Assembly: GCA_963727835.1 (NCBI GenBank)
Contig: CAVSIB010000017.1
Span: forward strand, 1-36,523
Length of the DNA: 36,523 nt
Direction of reading: 5' to 3'
DNA from: G026625185 sp963727835
GTDB lineage: Bacteria > Desulfobacterota > WTBG01 > JAGOGO01
Positions 13,992 to 23,972 of this stretch are shown piece after piece. The position numbers and the translations under genes were made by a program. The notes under the pieces are model-generated. The model saw only the letters and a list, made by a program, of their open reading frames with translations. It did no database searches and was not told the origin of the DNA. Positions within the stretch are counted from its first letter, which is position 1, and every line of letters begins with the position of its first letter.

Positions 13992-14594
13992 TTATTGGTC
14001 GATGGTTTTTTCTTCTATTTTTTGCATTTCTTTCCACGTGTAGTGGATCCTCTGAATCACCGTAACATGAGTAAAGACAGCCAACACCCAAAGCGCTACC
14101 GGCATAAGATTAAAAATGCTTCCGAGAGCAAGCAAGATCGTTCTTTCTGCCCTTTCCATCAGTCCAATATTACAACGTCTGAGAAAAGTTTCAGCCTTTG
14201 CTCGAGAATACGGTATCAACAAGGAGCCCATCAGAACTACTAAGGTAAGAAAAGTATATCCCCATTCTCCTTTTTGAATATAGTACCAGATAATCCCGTT
14301 CAGGAGAAACGTATCGGAATAGCGGTCAATAACTGAATCTAAAAAACCACCAAATTTTGTAACCCGATTGGAAACCCGAGCCACTGCCCCATCAACAGTA
14401 TCAAAAAAACCTCCTAAACATATGAGGCAGCCCCCGGTTACCCAATATCCCATTGCTAAATAAATACCTGCAACGATATTAATCAAAAGACCGGCAATGG
14501 TTAAAAAATGAGGGTTTATTTTTTTTCCAAAAAAACATTGGGCGATCCGGGAAAGAACATTATCTAAGCGATGCCCCACCTTTTCACTAATCAT
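13992..14594 (-). CDS. CDP-alcohol phosphatidyltransferase family protein
   Basis: Integral membrane enzyme transferring a phosphatidyl or phospho-alcohol group from a CDP-linked donor. The family signature is present from about residue 65: DTVDGAVARVSNRVTKFGGF then LDSVIDRYSD, i.e. D-x2-DG-x2-AR-x8-G-x3-D-x3-D, whose Asp residues bind the metal. About five to six hydrophobic helices fill the 200 residues. Substrate cannot be fixed from sequence: PgsA-like phosphatidylglycerol-phosphate synthase or an inositol-phosphate/archaetidyl-type enzyme are possible. The gene follows dnaK on the same strand after a terminator. Confidence 0.85.
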   Translation of the reverse strand: MISEKVGHRLDNVLSRIAQCFFGKKINPHFLTIAGLLINIVAGIYLAMGYWVTGGCLICLGGFFDTVDGAVARVSNRVTKFGGFLDSVIDRYSDTFLLNGIIWYYIQKGEWGYTFLTLVVLMGSLLIPYSRAKAETFLRRCNIGLMERAERTILLALGSIFNLMPVALWVLAVFTHVTVIQRIHYTWKEMQKIEEKTIDQ

Positions 14595-14681
14595 TTAAAT
14601 GCCGTAGACGGTAAAGGTTATCGTCATGAAACGTTTTATGGATTATTGTATCCAATTTCATCAATAACTCAAGCATAAAAT

Positions 14682-14727
14682 AAAAAGCTGCCAATTACCT
14701 TGAAAGAAAAGGTAATGGCAGCTTTTT
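14682..14727 (-). terminator. Rho-independent terminator after dnaK (bidirectional shape)
   Basis: Near-perfect stem: AAAAAGCTGCCAATTACCT pairs with AGGTAATGGCAGCTTTTT with one bulged base and a 10-base loop, flanked by A and T runs. It lies 16 bp after the dnaK stop. Confidence 0.85.
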
Positions 14728-14742
14728 GAGATTAAGAATTAA

Positions 14743-16634
14743 TTATTTTTCTTCAAATTCGGCATCGACCACATCTCCTTCGCTCTGTGGTCGGCCTCCT
14801 TCTGGTGCTCCACCTGCTTGACTTTGCTGCTGTTTATTGGCGGATTGATAAATAACCTCCGCTAACCGATGGGAGGCTTTGTTGAGTTCTTCGATTTTAT
14901 TTTTTATGGTGCCAGCGTCTCCACTGTTAATCGCATCCTTAGTGGCCTGAATAGCATCTTCGACTGCTTTCACGTCAGGTTCAGGCAATTTATCACGGTT
15001 TTCCTTGAGTATCTTTTCAGTATTGTACACCAAGGTATCGGCTTGGTTTCTCAGTTCGATTTCCTGCCGTCTTTTTTTATCTTCCTCAGCATGCTGCTCG
15101 GCATCTTTTACCATATTATTAATTTCATCTTTGTGAAGGCCACTTGAGGCAGTAATAGTAATCTTTTGTTCCCTTCCTGTCCCCATATCTTTTGCCGAAA
15201 CATTTACAATACCATTGGCATCAATGTCAAAGGTGACCTCAACTTGGGGAATTCCTCGTGGGGCTGGAGGTATCCCAACCAGATGAAATCTCCCCAACGT
15301 CCGATTGTCACGAGCCATCTCCCGTTCACCCTGGAGCACATGGATTTCAACACTCGTCTGGCTGTCCGCCGCTGTAGTAAATATTTCGCTTTTTCGTGTG
15401 GGGATAGTGGTATTCCTCTCAATCAGCTTTGTGGCAACACCGCCTAATGTTTCGATACCCAATGAAAGAGGAGTCACATCCAATAAGAGCACATCTTTGA
15501 CCTCTCCTGCCAGAACCCCAGCCTGCACCGCAGCTCCTAAAGCTACCACCTCATCAGGATTAACCCCTTTGTGCGGCTCTTTCTCAAAAAGTTCTTTCAC
15601 CAATTGCTGAACTTTTGGTATCCGCGTTGAACCACCAACCAATACTGCTTCATTAATATCAGCTGGTTTTAACCCTCCATCTTTTAGCGCCTGCACGCAA
15701 GGGCCGCGTGACTTTTCAATAATATCCTCTATCATTTGCTCAAACTTGGCTCGCGTTAATTTCATCAAGAGGTGTTTAGGGCCGGAAGCATCCGCCGTGA
15801 TAAAGGGGAGGTTAATTTCGGTTTCCAAGGTTGTAGATAACTCCATTTTTGCTTTTTCGGATGCTTCTTTCAGCCGCTGCAAGGCCATGCGGTCTTTGCT
15901 TAAGTCTATCCCCTGTTCTTTCTTAAATTCAGCCACCAGCCAGTCAATAATTCGTTGGTCAATGTTGTCTCCCCCAGATGAGTGTCACCATTGGTTGATT
16001 TAACCTCGACCACATTATCACCTACCTCGAGGGTGGAGATGTCAAACGTACCACCACCAAAATCATACACCGCAATGATTTCATTTTTTTTCTTATCCAA
16101 GCCGTAAGCTAATGCAGCAGCCGTTGGCTCATTGATAATCCTTAATACATTAAGCCCGGCAATTTTTCCTGCATCCTTAGTTGCTTGGCGCTGGCTGTCA
16201 TTGAAATACGCCGGAACCGTTATTACGGCATCATTCACTTTTTCTCCCAAGTAAGCCTCCGCCGACTGTTTCAACTTTCGGAGAATCATCGCGGAAATTT
16301 CAGGAGGAGAATACTGTTTACCCATGGATTCAACCCGGGCATCGCCATTAGAAGCGCGAACTACCCTGTAAGGGACCATCTTTATTTCTTCAGTAACTTC
16401 ATCATGCCTTCGGCCCATGAACCGCTTGATCGAATAGATTGTGTTTTCCGGGTTCGTTGTTGCTTGTCTTTTTGCCACCTGGCCAACCAGAATCTCGCCA
16501 TCCTTGGTAAAAGCAACCACTGAGGGAGTCAACCTGCTGCCCTCTTCATTGACAATTACCTTGGGTTCTCCGCCTTCAATAACTGCCACTACCGAATTGG
16601 TTGTCCCTAAATCAATGCCGATAACCTTAGCCAT
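14743..16634 (-). pseudogene. dnaK: chaperone DnaK (Hsp70), one-base frameshift in the sequence
   Basis: Hsp70 chaperone. ATPase domain: IGIDLGTTNSVVAVIEGG at the start, YFNDSQRQATKDAGKIAGL, VYDFGGGTFDIS. Substrate domain: VGGSTRIPKVQQLVKELF, DVTPLSLGIETLGGV and the EEK terminus. Coding runs from 16634 to about 15975, then shifts. The deduced GDTHLGETTL should read GDTHLGGDNIDQRIIDW, which one more G in the G5 run (C5 at 15971-15975 on the given strand) restores, giving 630 residues. dnaK is essential or nearly so, so a sequence error is likelier than a real lesion. AAAAAGGAGG precedes the ATG. grpE and dnaJ are not adjacent. Confidence 0.9.
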
Positions 16635-16723
16635 GTAATGACCTCCTTTTTCCCTTTATTCAATTTTTTTTAAGATTACTTATCTTTTGAGAAATTTTTC
16701 TTTTGGAAGTTAATCATTCTTCG

Positions 16724-18106
16724 TTAAATGTCAACCAAGGGGGAGATTTTATTTTCTTCTTCCCGACCGTAAGCGAAAGGTTCAAACTTAGTAAATGAAT
16801 CCAAGAATGCTAATTTTTTAAATCCAATCGGACCGTTGCGCTGTTTTCCAATGATTATTTCCGCAATTCCTTTATCAGGACTGTTCTCATTATAAACCTC
16901 ATCCCGGTAAATAAAGATGATAACATCTGCATCCTGCTCTATTGCCCCAGATTCCCTGAGGTCAGCCAGCTGGGGCCGCTTGTTTTGTCGGTCCTCAACC
17001 TTGCGATTCAACTGTGAAAGGGCTATAACCGGAACATTAAGTTCTTTTGCTAACCCTTTAAGTGAACGAGATATAGAGGAAATTTCCTGTTCTCGGCTTT
17101 CAGCGCCTCCTTTTTTTTCCATTAACTGGAGGTAATCAACAATAATTAACCCTAATTTATGATCCTTTTTAAGCCTCCTGGCTTTGGCCCTCATCTCAAG
17201 GACATTAATCCCTGCGCTATCATCAATAAAAATGGGGACTTCCGAAAGTGTCCCCGCAGCCCGGGTAAGTTTAGGCCAATCACTCTCAGCTAAAAAACCA
17301 CCCCTCAGTTTATGGGCATCAATTCTTCCTTCTGAACACAGCATGCGGATGGCAATTTGTTCTTTAGACATTTCTAATGAAAATATAGCCACCGGAATAT
17401 TCTTTTCTACCGCCGCATTGCGGGCGATATTGAGGGCAAAACTCGTCTTTCCCATACTCGGGCGACCAGCAATAATGATCAGATCTGAGTCTTGAAAACC
17501 TGAAGTTAAAGCATCTAAATCATGAAACCCTGACGGTACACCCGTTATAAGTTCACGTTTTTCATAGAGTTCTTCGATTTTCTCAAAACTTTTCTTCAGT
17601 ATATCCCGGAGAGGATAAAACGAGGGTTTGATTTGATATTCACTAATGCGGAAAATGCTGTTTTCCGCAAAATCCAAGAGGTTATCAATATCCTCTACGT
17701 ATTCGTATCCTCGGCTAACAATTTCAGTAGCAGCAGTAATCGTCTTTCTTAAAATCGATTTCTCTCGAACAATCTTGGCGTAATGATGCGCGTTAGCTGC
17801 CGTAGGAATATTATCAACCAAAGAAGATAGATAAGATGACCCCCCGACATCATCCAGTTGTTTTTTCTGAGTAAGGGTTTCAGTTAAGGTAATCAAGTCT
17901 GATGGTTCATTTTTATTATAGAGTTCAATCATGCTGATAAAAATTTTTCGGTGAGCTTCGCGGTAAAAATCATAACCGTCCAGAACCTCGATGACCTGAT
18001 GAAACGATTCATTATCTAAAAGGATTGCTCCAAGGACAGCTTGTTCAGCCTCAATACTTTGCGGGGGGATTTTGGTGAATAAAGAATCATCCTGTGGTGC
18101 CTTCAT
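16724..18106 (-). CDS. dnaB: replicative DNA helicase DnaB
   Basis: Hexameric 5'-3' helicase of the replication fork. The N-terminal helical domain spans about residues 15-120 (PPQSIEAEQAVLGAILLD), then a linker and the RecA-like motor: Walker A GRPSMGKTS (214-222), IFSLEMSKEQ, Walker B IIVDYLQLM (321-329), and LADLRESGAIEQDADVIIFI with the arginine-finger region beyond. The 460-residue length is normal and no intein is present. It follows rplI by 160 bp in the common rpsF-rpsR-rplI-dnaB order. Confidence 0.97.
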   Translation of the reverse strand: MKAPQDDSLFTKIPPQSIEAEQAVLGAILLDNESFHQVIEVLDGYDFYREAHRKIFISMIELYNKNEPSDLITLTETLTQKKQLDDVGGSSYLSSLVDNIPTAANAHHYAKIVREKSILRKTITAATEIVSRGYEYVEDIDNLLDFAENSIFRISEYQIKPSFYPLRDILKKSFEKIEELYEKRELITGVPSGFHDLDALTSGFQDSDLIIIAGRPSMGKTSFALNIARNAAVEKNIPVAIFSLEMSKEQIAIRMLCSEGRIDAHKLRGGFLAESDWPKLTRAAGTLSEVPIFIDDSAGINVLEMRAKARRLKKDHKLGLIIVDYLQLMEKKGGAESREQEISSISRSLKGLAKELNVPVIALSQLNRKVEDRQNKRPQLADLRESGAIEQDADVIIFIYRDEVYNENSPDKGIAEIIIGKQRNGPIGFKKLAFLDSFTKFEPFAYGREEENKISPLVDI

Positions 18107-18266
18107 GTGCCAAACCTTTTCTTTAAAAACGGTTTGAGTTACCGTCTATTAAGCGCTCTGAACCCAAAAAAAGGGGCCTCATTCATTCTCCTCCCCAGCA
18201 ACTTTGCTCAGGAAAAGGATTGTAGTCTCAATAGGTGGTGGGAAAATGTAATTATCAAAAGGAATG

Positions 18267-18710
18267 TTAAGATTTTACCACCCAGACTTTTAAATCCGCT
18301 GTGACTTCTGGATGTAATTTTATCGGGACTTTATAAATCCCCAAACTCTTTATTGGTTCTTCCAATAAGATTCTTTTTCGCTCAATCTTAATTCCTTCTT
18401 CTTTTAGGCTTTCCTCAATGTCCAGGGAGGTTACCGAACCAAAAAGCTTGTCTTCTTCACCGGTAGGTTTAGATATAGTGCAGGAAATTTTTTCTATTTT
18501 TTCACCGAGTTTTTCAGCTTCTCGTTTAATGCGATTCTGTTTCTGTTTAAGAAGATTTTTTTGATGCTCAAAGGCTTTAAGGTTTTGGGGATTGGCCGGA
18601 ACTGCTAGTTTTTTGGGGATCAAGTAATTTCTCGCATGCCCATCTTTAATTTGAATTAAATCCCCCATTTTACCTAAACTAGTGACATCCTCGGTTAGAA
18701 TTACTTTCAC
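18267..18710 (-). CDS. rplI: 50S ribosomal protein bL9
   Basis: Elongated large-subunit protein bL9. The N-terminal domain opens with the family pattern KVILTEDVTSLGKMGDLIQI followed by KDGHARNYLIPKKLAVPA. The long connecting helix (residues about 45-75) and C-terminal domain follow, 147 residues in all. The start is GTG with GGAG nearby. It belongs to the bS6-bS18-bL9 operon. Confidence 0.97.
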   Translation of the reverse strand: MKVILTEDVTSLGKMGDLIQIKDGHARNYLIPKKLAVPANPQNLKAFEHQKNLLKQKQNRIKREAEKLGEKIEKISCTISKPTGEEDKLFGSVTSLDIEESLKEEGIKIERKRILLEEPIKSLGIYKVPIKLHPEVTADLKVWVVKS

Positions 18711-18765
18711 TTCTCCGTGCTCCCTCGCAAACTGATAGTGTAAAATTAGAAAATTTAGAGTTTTT

Positions 18766-19047
18766 TCAGGATATCGGGGTAATGTAAGGAATCAGGGCAA
18801 CATTGCGGCTCAGTTTAATCGCGCGGGTAATTTCCCTTTGATGCTTAGCACAATTACCTGAGATCCGTCGAGGAATTATTTTCCCTCTTTCGGTAACAAA
18901 GTATTGCAAGACTCCTGAGTCCTTGTAATTAATAGTTAAATTTTTATCAACACAAAAACGGCAGACTTTTCTGCGTTGATACGTTGTTGTTTTATAATCA
19001 CTACCCTCTCTTGCGCTTTTCCTTAATGGTGGCCTTCTCATAAGCAT
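18766..19047 (-). CDS. rpsR: 30S ribosomal protein bS18
   Basis: Small-subunit protein bS18, partner of bS6 on the platform. The product has an extended basic N-terminus and the core KVCRFCVDKNLTINYKDSGV, ERGKIIPRRISGNCAKHQRE, TRAIKLSRNVALIPY. Cys in CRFC plus Cys and His in GNCAKHQ form the zinc-binding set of the Cys-containing bS18 type. Either ATG (codon 1 or 3) could start it. No ssb gene lies between rpsF and rpsR, unlike many bacteria. Confidence 0.95.
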   Translation of the reverse strand: MLMRRPPLRKSAREGSDYKTTTYQRRKVCRFCVDKNLTINYKDSGVLQYFVTERGKIIPRRISGNCAKHQREITRAIKLSRNVALIPYITPIS

Positions 19048-19072
19048 TCATTTCAGTTAAAGGTTAAAAAAA

Positions 19073-19483
19073 TCAGCCTACAGTATCTTCTTGAGACCCA
19101 CCTGCGGGTTCAACAGGTGCGATCGCCTCACCGCTCGCAGACGCTTCTAAAGTTTTTTGAGTTTCTTTTTCTCGCAGAGTTTCGATATCCAGCTTCTTGT
19201 CAATTTTTACGGTTTGATAACGAAGTATTTGTTCATTAAATCTCAAAAGCCTATCTATTTCCTGAAGCACACCCTGATTTCCCAAAAAATAAACAACGAG
19301 AAAAAATCCCTTTGACAACCCTTTTATTTTATAAACTAATTTTCGTTTTCCCCATTTGTCAATTTTAAGAGATTCTCCATTGGTGCGGGAAATAACATTT
19401 TTAAGTTTATCAATAAGCTCCTGGAGTTCCTCATCTGAAATATCAGGGTGAGCAATAACCAATGTCTCATATCCTGAAAACAT
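19073..19483 (-). CDS. rpsF: 30S ribosomal protein bS6
   Basis: bS6, binding bS18 and 16S rRNA. It opens MFSGYETLVIAHPDISDEEL and contains KIDKWGKRKLVYKIKGLSKG and YFLGNQGVLQEIDRLLRFNE, as in the family. The C-terminal tail (ASASGEAIAPVEPAGGSQED) is longer and acidic/Ala-rich, a common extension. AAAGGAAACC sits before the ATG. It directly follows rplU. Confidence 0.95.
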   Translation of the reverse strand: MFSGYETLVIAHPDISDEELQELIDKLKNVISRTNGESLKIDKWGKRKLVYKIKGLSKGFFLVVYFLGNQGVLQEIDRLLRFNEQILRYQTVKIDKKLDIETLREKETQKTLEASASGEAIAPVEPAGGSQEDTVG

Positions 19484-19495
19484 ACGGTTTCCTTT

Positions 19496-19807
19496 CTATA
19501 CGATAATTTGATTTATTTTTAAACTGGTATACATCTGGCGGTGGCCCTGTTTTTTCTGGTACCCTTTTCTTCGTTTTGCCTTAAAGATAACTACCTTTTT
19601 ACTTTTCCCTTGATTAATAATGCTGCAAACTACCTTCGCGTTCGGAACCAGAGGTTGCCCAATTATCGTTTCTGATGCATCTCCAATTAACAAAACTTCT
19701 TCTAATGCAATTGAGTCGCCTTCTTCGCCAACCAATTTTTCAATTTTTATGATATCCCCTTCTTTCACTTTATATTGCTTTCCGCCAGTTTTAACCACTG
19801 CAAACAT
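19496..19807 (-). CDS. rplU: 50S ribosomal protein bL21
   Basis: bL21, binding 23S rRNA. The product begins MFAVVKTGGKQYKVKEGDII, continues LEEVLLIGD and ends IFKAKRRKGYQKKQGHRQMY plus TSLKINQIIV, all canonical. I place the start at the ATG at 19807 rather than the TTG two codons upstream, because bL21 begins with this Met and AAAGG is well spaced from it. Downstream one expects rpmA (bL27), but rpsF comes next, an unusual junction. A 12-bp hairpin lies about 55 bp upstream. Confidence 0.95.
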   Translation of the reverse strand: MFAVVKTGGKQYKVKEGDIIKIEKLVGEEGDSIALEEVLLIGDASETIIGQPLVPNAKVVCSIINQGKSKKVVIFKAKRRKGYQKKQGHRQMYTSLKINQIIV

Positions 19808-19862
19808 TTCCAAAAACCTTTCCTTTTAAAAATTGATTCAGATAAATTTGTAGATTTAAAGG

Positions 19863-19890
19863 TTAATTTCCTTGTTGTCAAGGAAATTAA
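19863..19890 (-). promoter_or_regulatory. perfect 12-bp hairpin between rng and rplU
   Basis: TTAATTTCCTTG, loop TTGT, CAAGGAAATTAA. It lies in the 97-bp gap between the rng stop and the rplU start. It lacks a clear U-run, so it may be a weak terminator, a processing site or a leader structure for rplU. Confidence 0.5.
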
Positions 19891-19910
19891 ATTCCATAAT
19901 AAAATTTTTA

Positions 19911-21434
19911 TTAGTTTATTTCAAACTGTTCAATATGGAGATTTTCTTTCACTTTTATGATTATTTTCTTCTTGATATAGTTTTCCAGATCTTCCAGATA
20001 GCTCCTTTCTTCTTCATAAATTAAATCAGCAACTTCCGGATGGAGAGCGACAAAAATTTTATTACCTGGAATTTTGTCAGCTTCCTTTTGAATACCCCGA
20101 AAAATTTCATAGCAGATCGTTTTTTTTGATTTTAAAAAACCCTTCCCATCGCAGTAAAAACACGGCTCGGATAAATACCCGATGAGGTCTTCACTGGTTC
20201 GTTTTCGGGTCATTTCCACAAGCCCCAATTCCGAAATTCTTAAGATATTCGTCCTACTTTTATCTTTGGTTAAGGCTTCTTTGAAAATTTGAAACACCTT
20301 TTCCCGGCTTTCCTCTTTTTTCATGTCAATAAAATCAATAATGATAATCCCTCCAATATCCCGAAGCCTGAGCTGGTAGGCAATCTCTTTCACTGCTTCC
20401 AGATTAGTTCTGAGAATAGTGTCTTCGGGGTTCCCTTTGCCTACGTACCGGCCAGTGTTGACATCAATCGTTGTGACTGCTTCAGTCCTTTCAATCACAA
20501 TGTATCCGCCAGATTTTAGCCATACCCGCTCCCCAAATGCACGGTTTATTTCAATCTCAATGCCGTAATAATCAAAAATTGGGTCCTCCTTTTCATAGAG
20601 GGTTACCAAGTGAGAAAGTTGAGGCATAAACATTTCGGTAAATTTCAAAATGTTATTGTATTCCTCTTTTGAGTCTACGATGATGCTATCAATGTCTTTG
20701 GAGGAAATATCTCTAACCTCTTTTAGCGTAAGGTTTAAATCGCGATGAATAAGACTGGGGGTGGGAAAATTAGCTTGTTTCTTTTGAATATTTTCCCAGA
20801 GTTTAATGAGATAATCCCTATCTAATTTTATATCATCTTCACCCATACCTTCGCTAGCAGTTCTGACGATAAAACCCATCTCTTGAGGCTTAGTTTTTTG
20901 GACGATTTCTTTCAGGCGCTTTCGCTCTTTTTCGTTTTCGATCCTCCGGGAAATTCCCACATGATTGACGTTGGGCAAAAGCACTAGGTAACGCCCGGGT
21001 AAAGATATGTGGGAGGTAATCCGCGGCCCTTTAGAGCCAATCCGTCCTTTGGAAACTTGGACTAAAAGTTCCTGTCCCTCAATAAGCAGATCGTTAATTT
21101 GAAAAACCTGCTTGGCGGGTGATGATCGTTCTTCTTCAAGCTGGTCATAGGTACTCTCTTCCTCATCGCCATTTTGTCGAAGCATTTCCGCTTCAATGTC
21201 TTTAAAATCATAAAAGACATCATCCACATAGAGAAAAGCAGATTTATTGAGACCAATATCAACAAATGCTACCTGCATCCCCGGAAGGATCCGAACTACT
21301 TTGCCTTTATAAATATTGCCTGCGATACCGCGGTCCTTTTCTCTTTCAATATAGATCTCAACTAATATCCCATTTTCCAAAAGGGCGACTCGGGTTTCCA
21401 GGGGGGTAACATTAATAACTAATTCTGAACCCAT
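19911..21434 (-). CDS. rng: ribonuclease G (RNase E/G family)
   Basis: Endoribonuclease for rRNA maturation and mRNA decay. The S1 domain lies within about residues 38-130 (GNIYKGKVVRILPGMQVAFV, DIGLNKSAFLY). Catalytic Asp324 is in TTIDVNTGRYVGKG and Asp367 in GGIIIIDFIDM. The zinc-link EPCFYCDGKG follows near residue 425. At 507 residues with no long C-terminal scaffold it is RNase G rather than E. An acidic insert at residues 80-105 sits inside the S1 region, as in other members. Its ATG overlaps the stop of the DUF2344 frame (TAATG), so it is translationally coupled. Confidence 0.95.
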   Translation of the reverse strand: MGSELVINVTPLETRVALLENGILVEIYIEREKDRGIAGNIYKGKVVRILPGMQVAFVDIGLNKSAFLYVDDVFYDFKDIEAEMLRQNGDEEESTYDQLEEERSSPAKQVFQINDLLIEGQELLVQVSKGRIGSKGPRITSHISLPGRYLVLLPNVNHVGISRRIENEKERKRLKEIVQKTKPQEMGFIVRTASEGMGEDDIKLDRDYLIKLWENIQKKQANFPTPSLIHRDLNLTLKEVRDISSKDIDSIIVDSKEEYNNILKFTEMFMPQLSHLVTLYEKEDPIFDYYGIEIEINRAFGERVWLKSGGYIVIERTEAVTTIDVNTGRYVGKGNPEDTILRTNLEAVKEIAYQLRLRDIGGIIIIDFIDMKKEESREKVFQIFKEALTKDKSRTNILRISELGLVEMTRKRTSEDLIGYLSEPCFYCDGKGFLKSKKTICYEIFRGIQKEADKIPGNKIFVALHPEVADLIYEEERSYLEDLENYIKKKIIIKVKENLHIEQFEIN

Positions 21435-23972
21435 TATTCTCTCAGTTTCATCCTGATCTTACAGATCGGTAAGGTTTTCAAATTTTCCTCAGGAATTCCC
21501 AAAATAGTTCCCATGATTTCGCGTGGCCTTAAGCCTTGAGCTTGACAAACCAAAAGAGTTAAGACAATGGTTTTTGCATCTGAAAGAATTAATTCTTTTA
21601 CTGCATCCCGAATATCAATGGATCGCGCTTCCCCTTTATGTTGCTTGGACACTAAAAAGTTCGTCTTACTTAAAAATTCAGAAAAAACTCTTTTTATTTC
21701 CTCAAAGGAATACTTAGCCACAATGGCAGAACAATCAATTGAAATAGCGTAAGAAATTTCTATTAAGGTATCAGAGATGGCAGAAGTTTGCAAGGGTATT
21801 TCTTTTCCGGTAAGAATTATGATACCCTGAGGAAGTTCCTGATTTAAGGCATTATTACTGTCTCAACCGAAATATCACCTATAAGCTCAATATCCACCAA
21901 TTCGTCCAAGCTTTCCAACCCCACAGCAAGCGCTGGGCCAAAACTGATCCGGGGTTGGGGGTGAAATCCTTGGGAATACCGTAAAGGCAAGGTTGCTCTC
22001 CGAACAGCTCGTGCAAAAGCTTTTGCCATTTCCAGGTGGCTTAAGAAACGTGCCTGATTGGTCTTGCTAAATTGAAGCCTTATCTTATTCTTTTCTCCTC
22101 CATTTTTTTCTCGAGATCAGAAAAAAGGGTTTGGTGCTTCTGGTCATTGGAAGATTGAACTCGGGGATACAAGGATTGAAAATCGCAGACCCCGCATTGA
22201 TTACACGCTTCCCAACGACAATCGGACGTTTCCTTTCCCATTTTTGCATTCGTCAACTCCTGCCATAGGAAATCCTTGGTTACTCCGGTTGCAATATGAT
22301 CCCAAGGGAAAAGATCTGCTTCATCGTTTGGACTTAAATAAAAACCCATGGTGAGTCCCATCTTCTGGAACGCCTTTCCCCAAACCGGGAAATTAAATAA
22401 TTCTGTCCAGCCATCAAACCGGGCACCATTCTGAAAAGCTTCCTCAATCACCTGCGCCAATCTCCGATCTCCTCGAGCGATCACCCCTTCGAGGATACTC
22501 ATCTCCGGATCTTGCCATTTAAATGTGATTCTACTTTGCTTCAAGAGGCTAAGAAGATAGCGCTGGCGGAACCTTATCTCTTCTGCATTAATCATGGAGA
22601 GCCACTGAAAAGGAGTGTGCGGTTTGGGAATAAAGGTAGAGACGCTGATCGTCACCTCGGGTCTTTTGATCGCGTCTTTACCGAGAAAAAAAATTTTTTT
22701 TGCCAAGGCAACAATTCCTTCAAGGTCTTCTTGGGTCTCCGTGGGAAGACCAAGCATAAAATAAAGTTTAATGCTCTTCCATCCAGCCGAAAAAACCTGT
22801 TGGCATGTCTCGAGGATTTCCGTTTCCGTCAAACTCTTGTTGATTATCCGTCGAAGACGTTCCGTACCTACCTCAGGAGCAATGGTGAAACCGGTTTTTC
22901 TCCCCCTTTCGAGTGCATTGAGCCACTGGGAATTGATCGTTTCCGCTCGCAGTGAAGGAAAAGAAATGCTGATATTCTGCCGGGAATATTTCTCTATCAA
23001 ACTTTCCAGGAGAGCTGCAATCCCGGTATAATCTCCTGAACTCAGGGAAAGCACTGACAGCTCCTCCCAGCCAGTAGAGTTCAAGGTTTCCTCAGCAATT
23101 TTTTCCACCACGGAACAAGACCGTTCCCTTACGGGCCGGTAGATCATTCCTGCCTGGCAAAATCGACACCCTCGGGTGCACCCGCGAGCAACCTCAAGGT
23201 TAAGGTGGTCATGAACAATCTGCATAAACGGCACAATAAACGTGGTGGGATAATAAATTCGATCGAGGTCAGGGATAATTCTTTTTTTGACTTTATCGTA
23301 ACCGGGTTTTAGCGGTTTACATTCCTTGATGGGGCCATTCGGGTGGTACGTAACCGCAAACTTGGAGGGCACATACACACCGGAAATAGTGGTTAATCTA
23401 TCAAGCAGGCAGGCACGCTCCTCTTTTTTCTTTTTCCATTCCTTAAAAACATTCACAATCTCTAAGATAACCTCCTCCCCTTCCCCGATCACCACCGCAT
23501 CGAAAAATTCCGCCATTGGCTCTGGGTTAAAAGTACAGGGCCCACCAGCAATAATAAGAGGACTTTTGTCATTCCGGTGCTTAGACCTTAAGGGGATTTT
23601 ACCTAAATCCAGCATGGAGAGGACATTGGTATAGGAGAGTTCGTACTGAAGAGAAAATCCAATAATATCAAAAAAACTTAACGGTCGCCGGGACTCTAAC
23701 GAGAACAGAGGGAGATCACGTTCTCGGAGCACCTTCTCCACATCAATCCAAGGGGCAAAGACTCTTTCTGCTCCCACATCTTCCTGAGCATTCAAGATAT
23801 GGTATAATATCTGAAACCCTAAGTGAGACATCCCAATTTCATATACATCAGGAAATGCCAACAGAAATTTTACTGCCATCCGGTCTAAGTCTTTGTGGAT
23901 TGAATTGACCTCATTTCCTAAGTAACGGCTATGGCGGCTTATCTGAGAAAAAATATTTTCGAGAGGTATCAT
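21434..23972 (-). pseudogene. radical SAM (TIGR03960-type) fused to DUF2344 (TIGR03936), two frameshifts
   Basis: First part (to 22080, 630 codons): B12-binding-like N-terminal region, then radical SAM motif VARGCTRGCRFCQAG with Cys265, Cys269, Cys272, and a Cys-rich end (CRWEACNQCGVC). Beyond its stop another frame carries DUF2344: IRLQFSKTNQARFLSHLEMA, VRRATLPLRYSQGFHPQPRI and, after a second shift near 21850-21858, the remainder to 21434. No start codon precedes the DUF2344 homology. One extra A at 22091-22094 and one near 21853 give a single 846-residue fusion, the arrangement known for this family. Function is unknown; it habitually sits beside rng, as here. The start overlaps the bioD stop (ATGA). 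Confidence 0.85.

Noticed and set aside
15166..15610. Plus-strand open frames opposite dnaK
   Set aside because: Mirror images of the dnaK coding strand with no protein-like features of their own.
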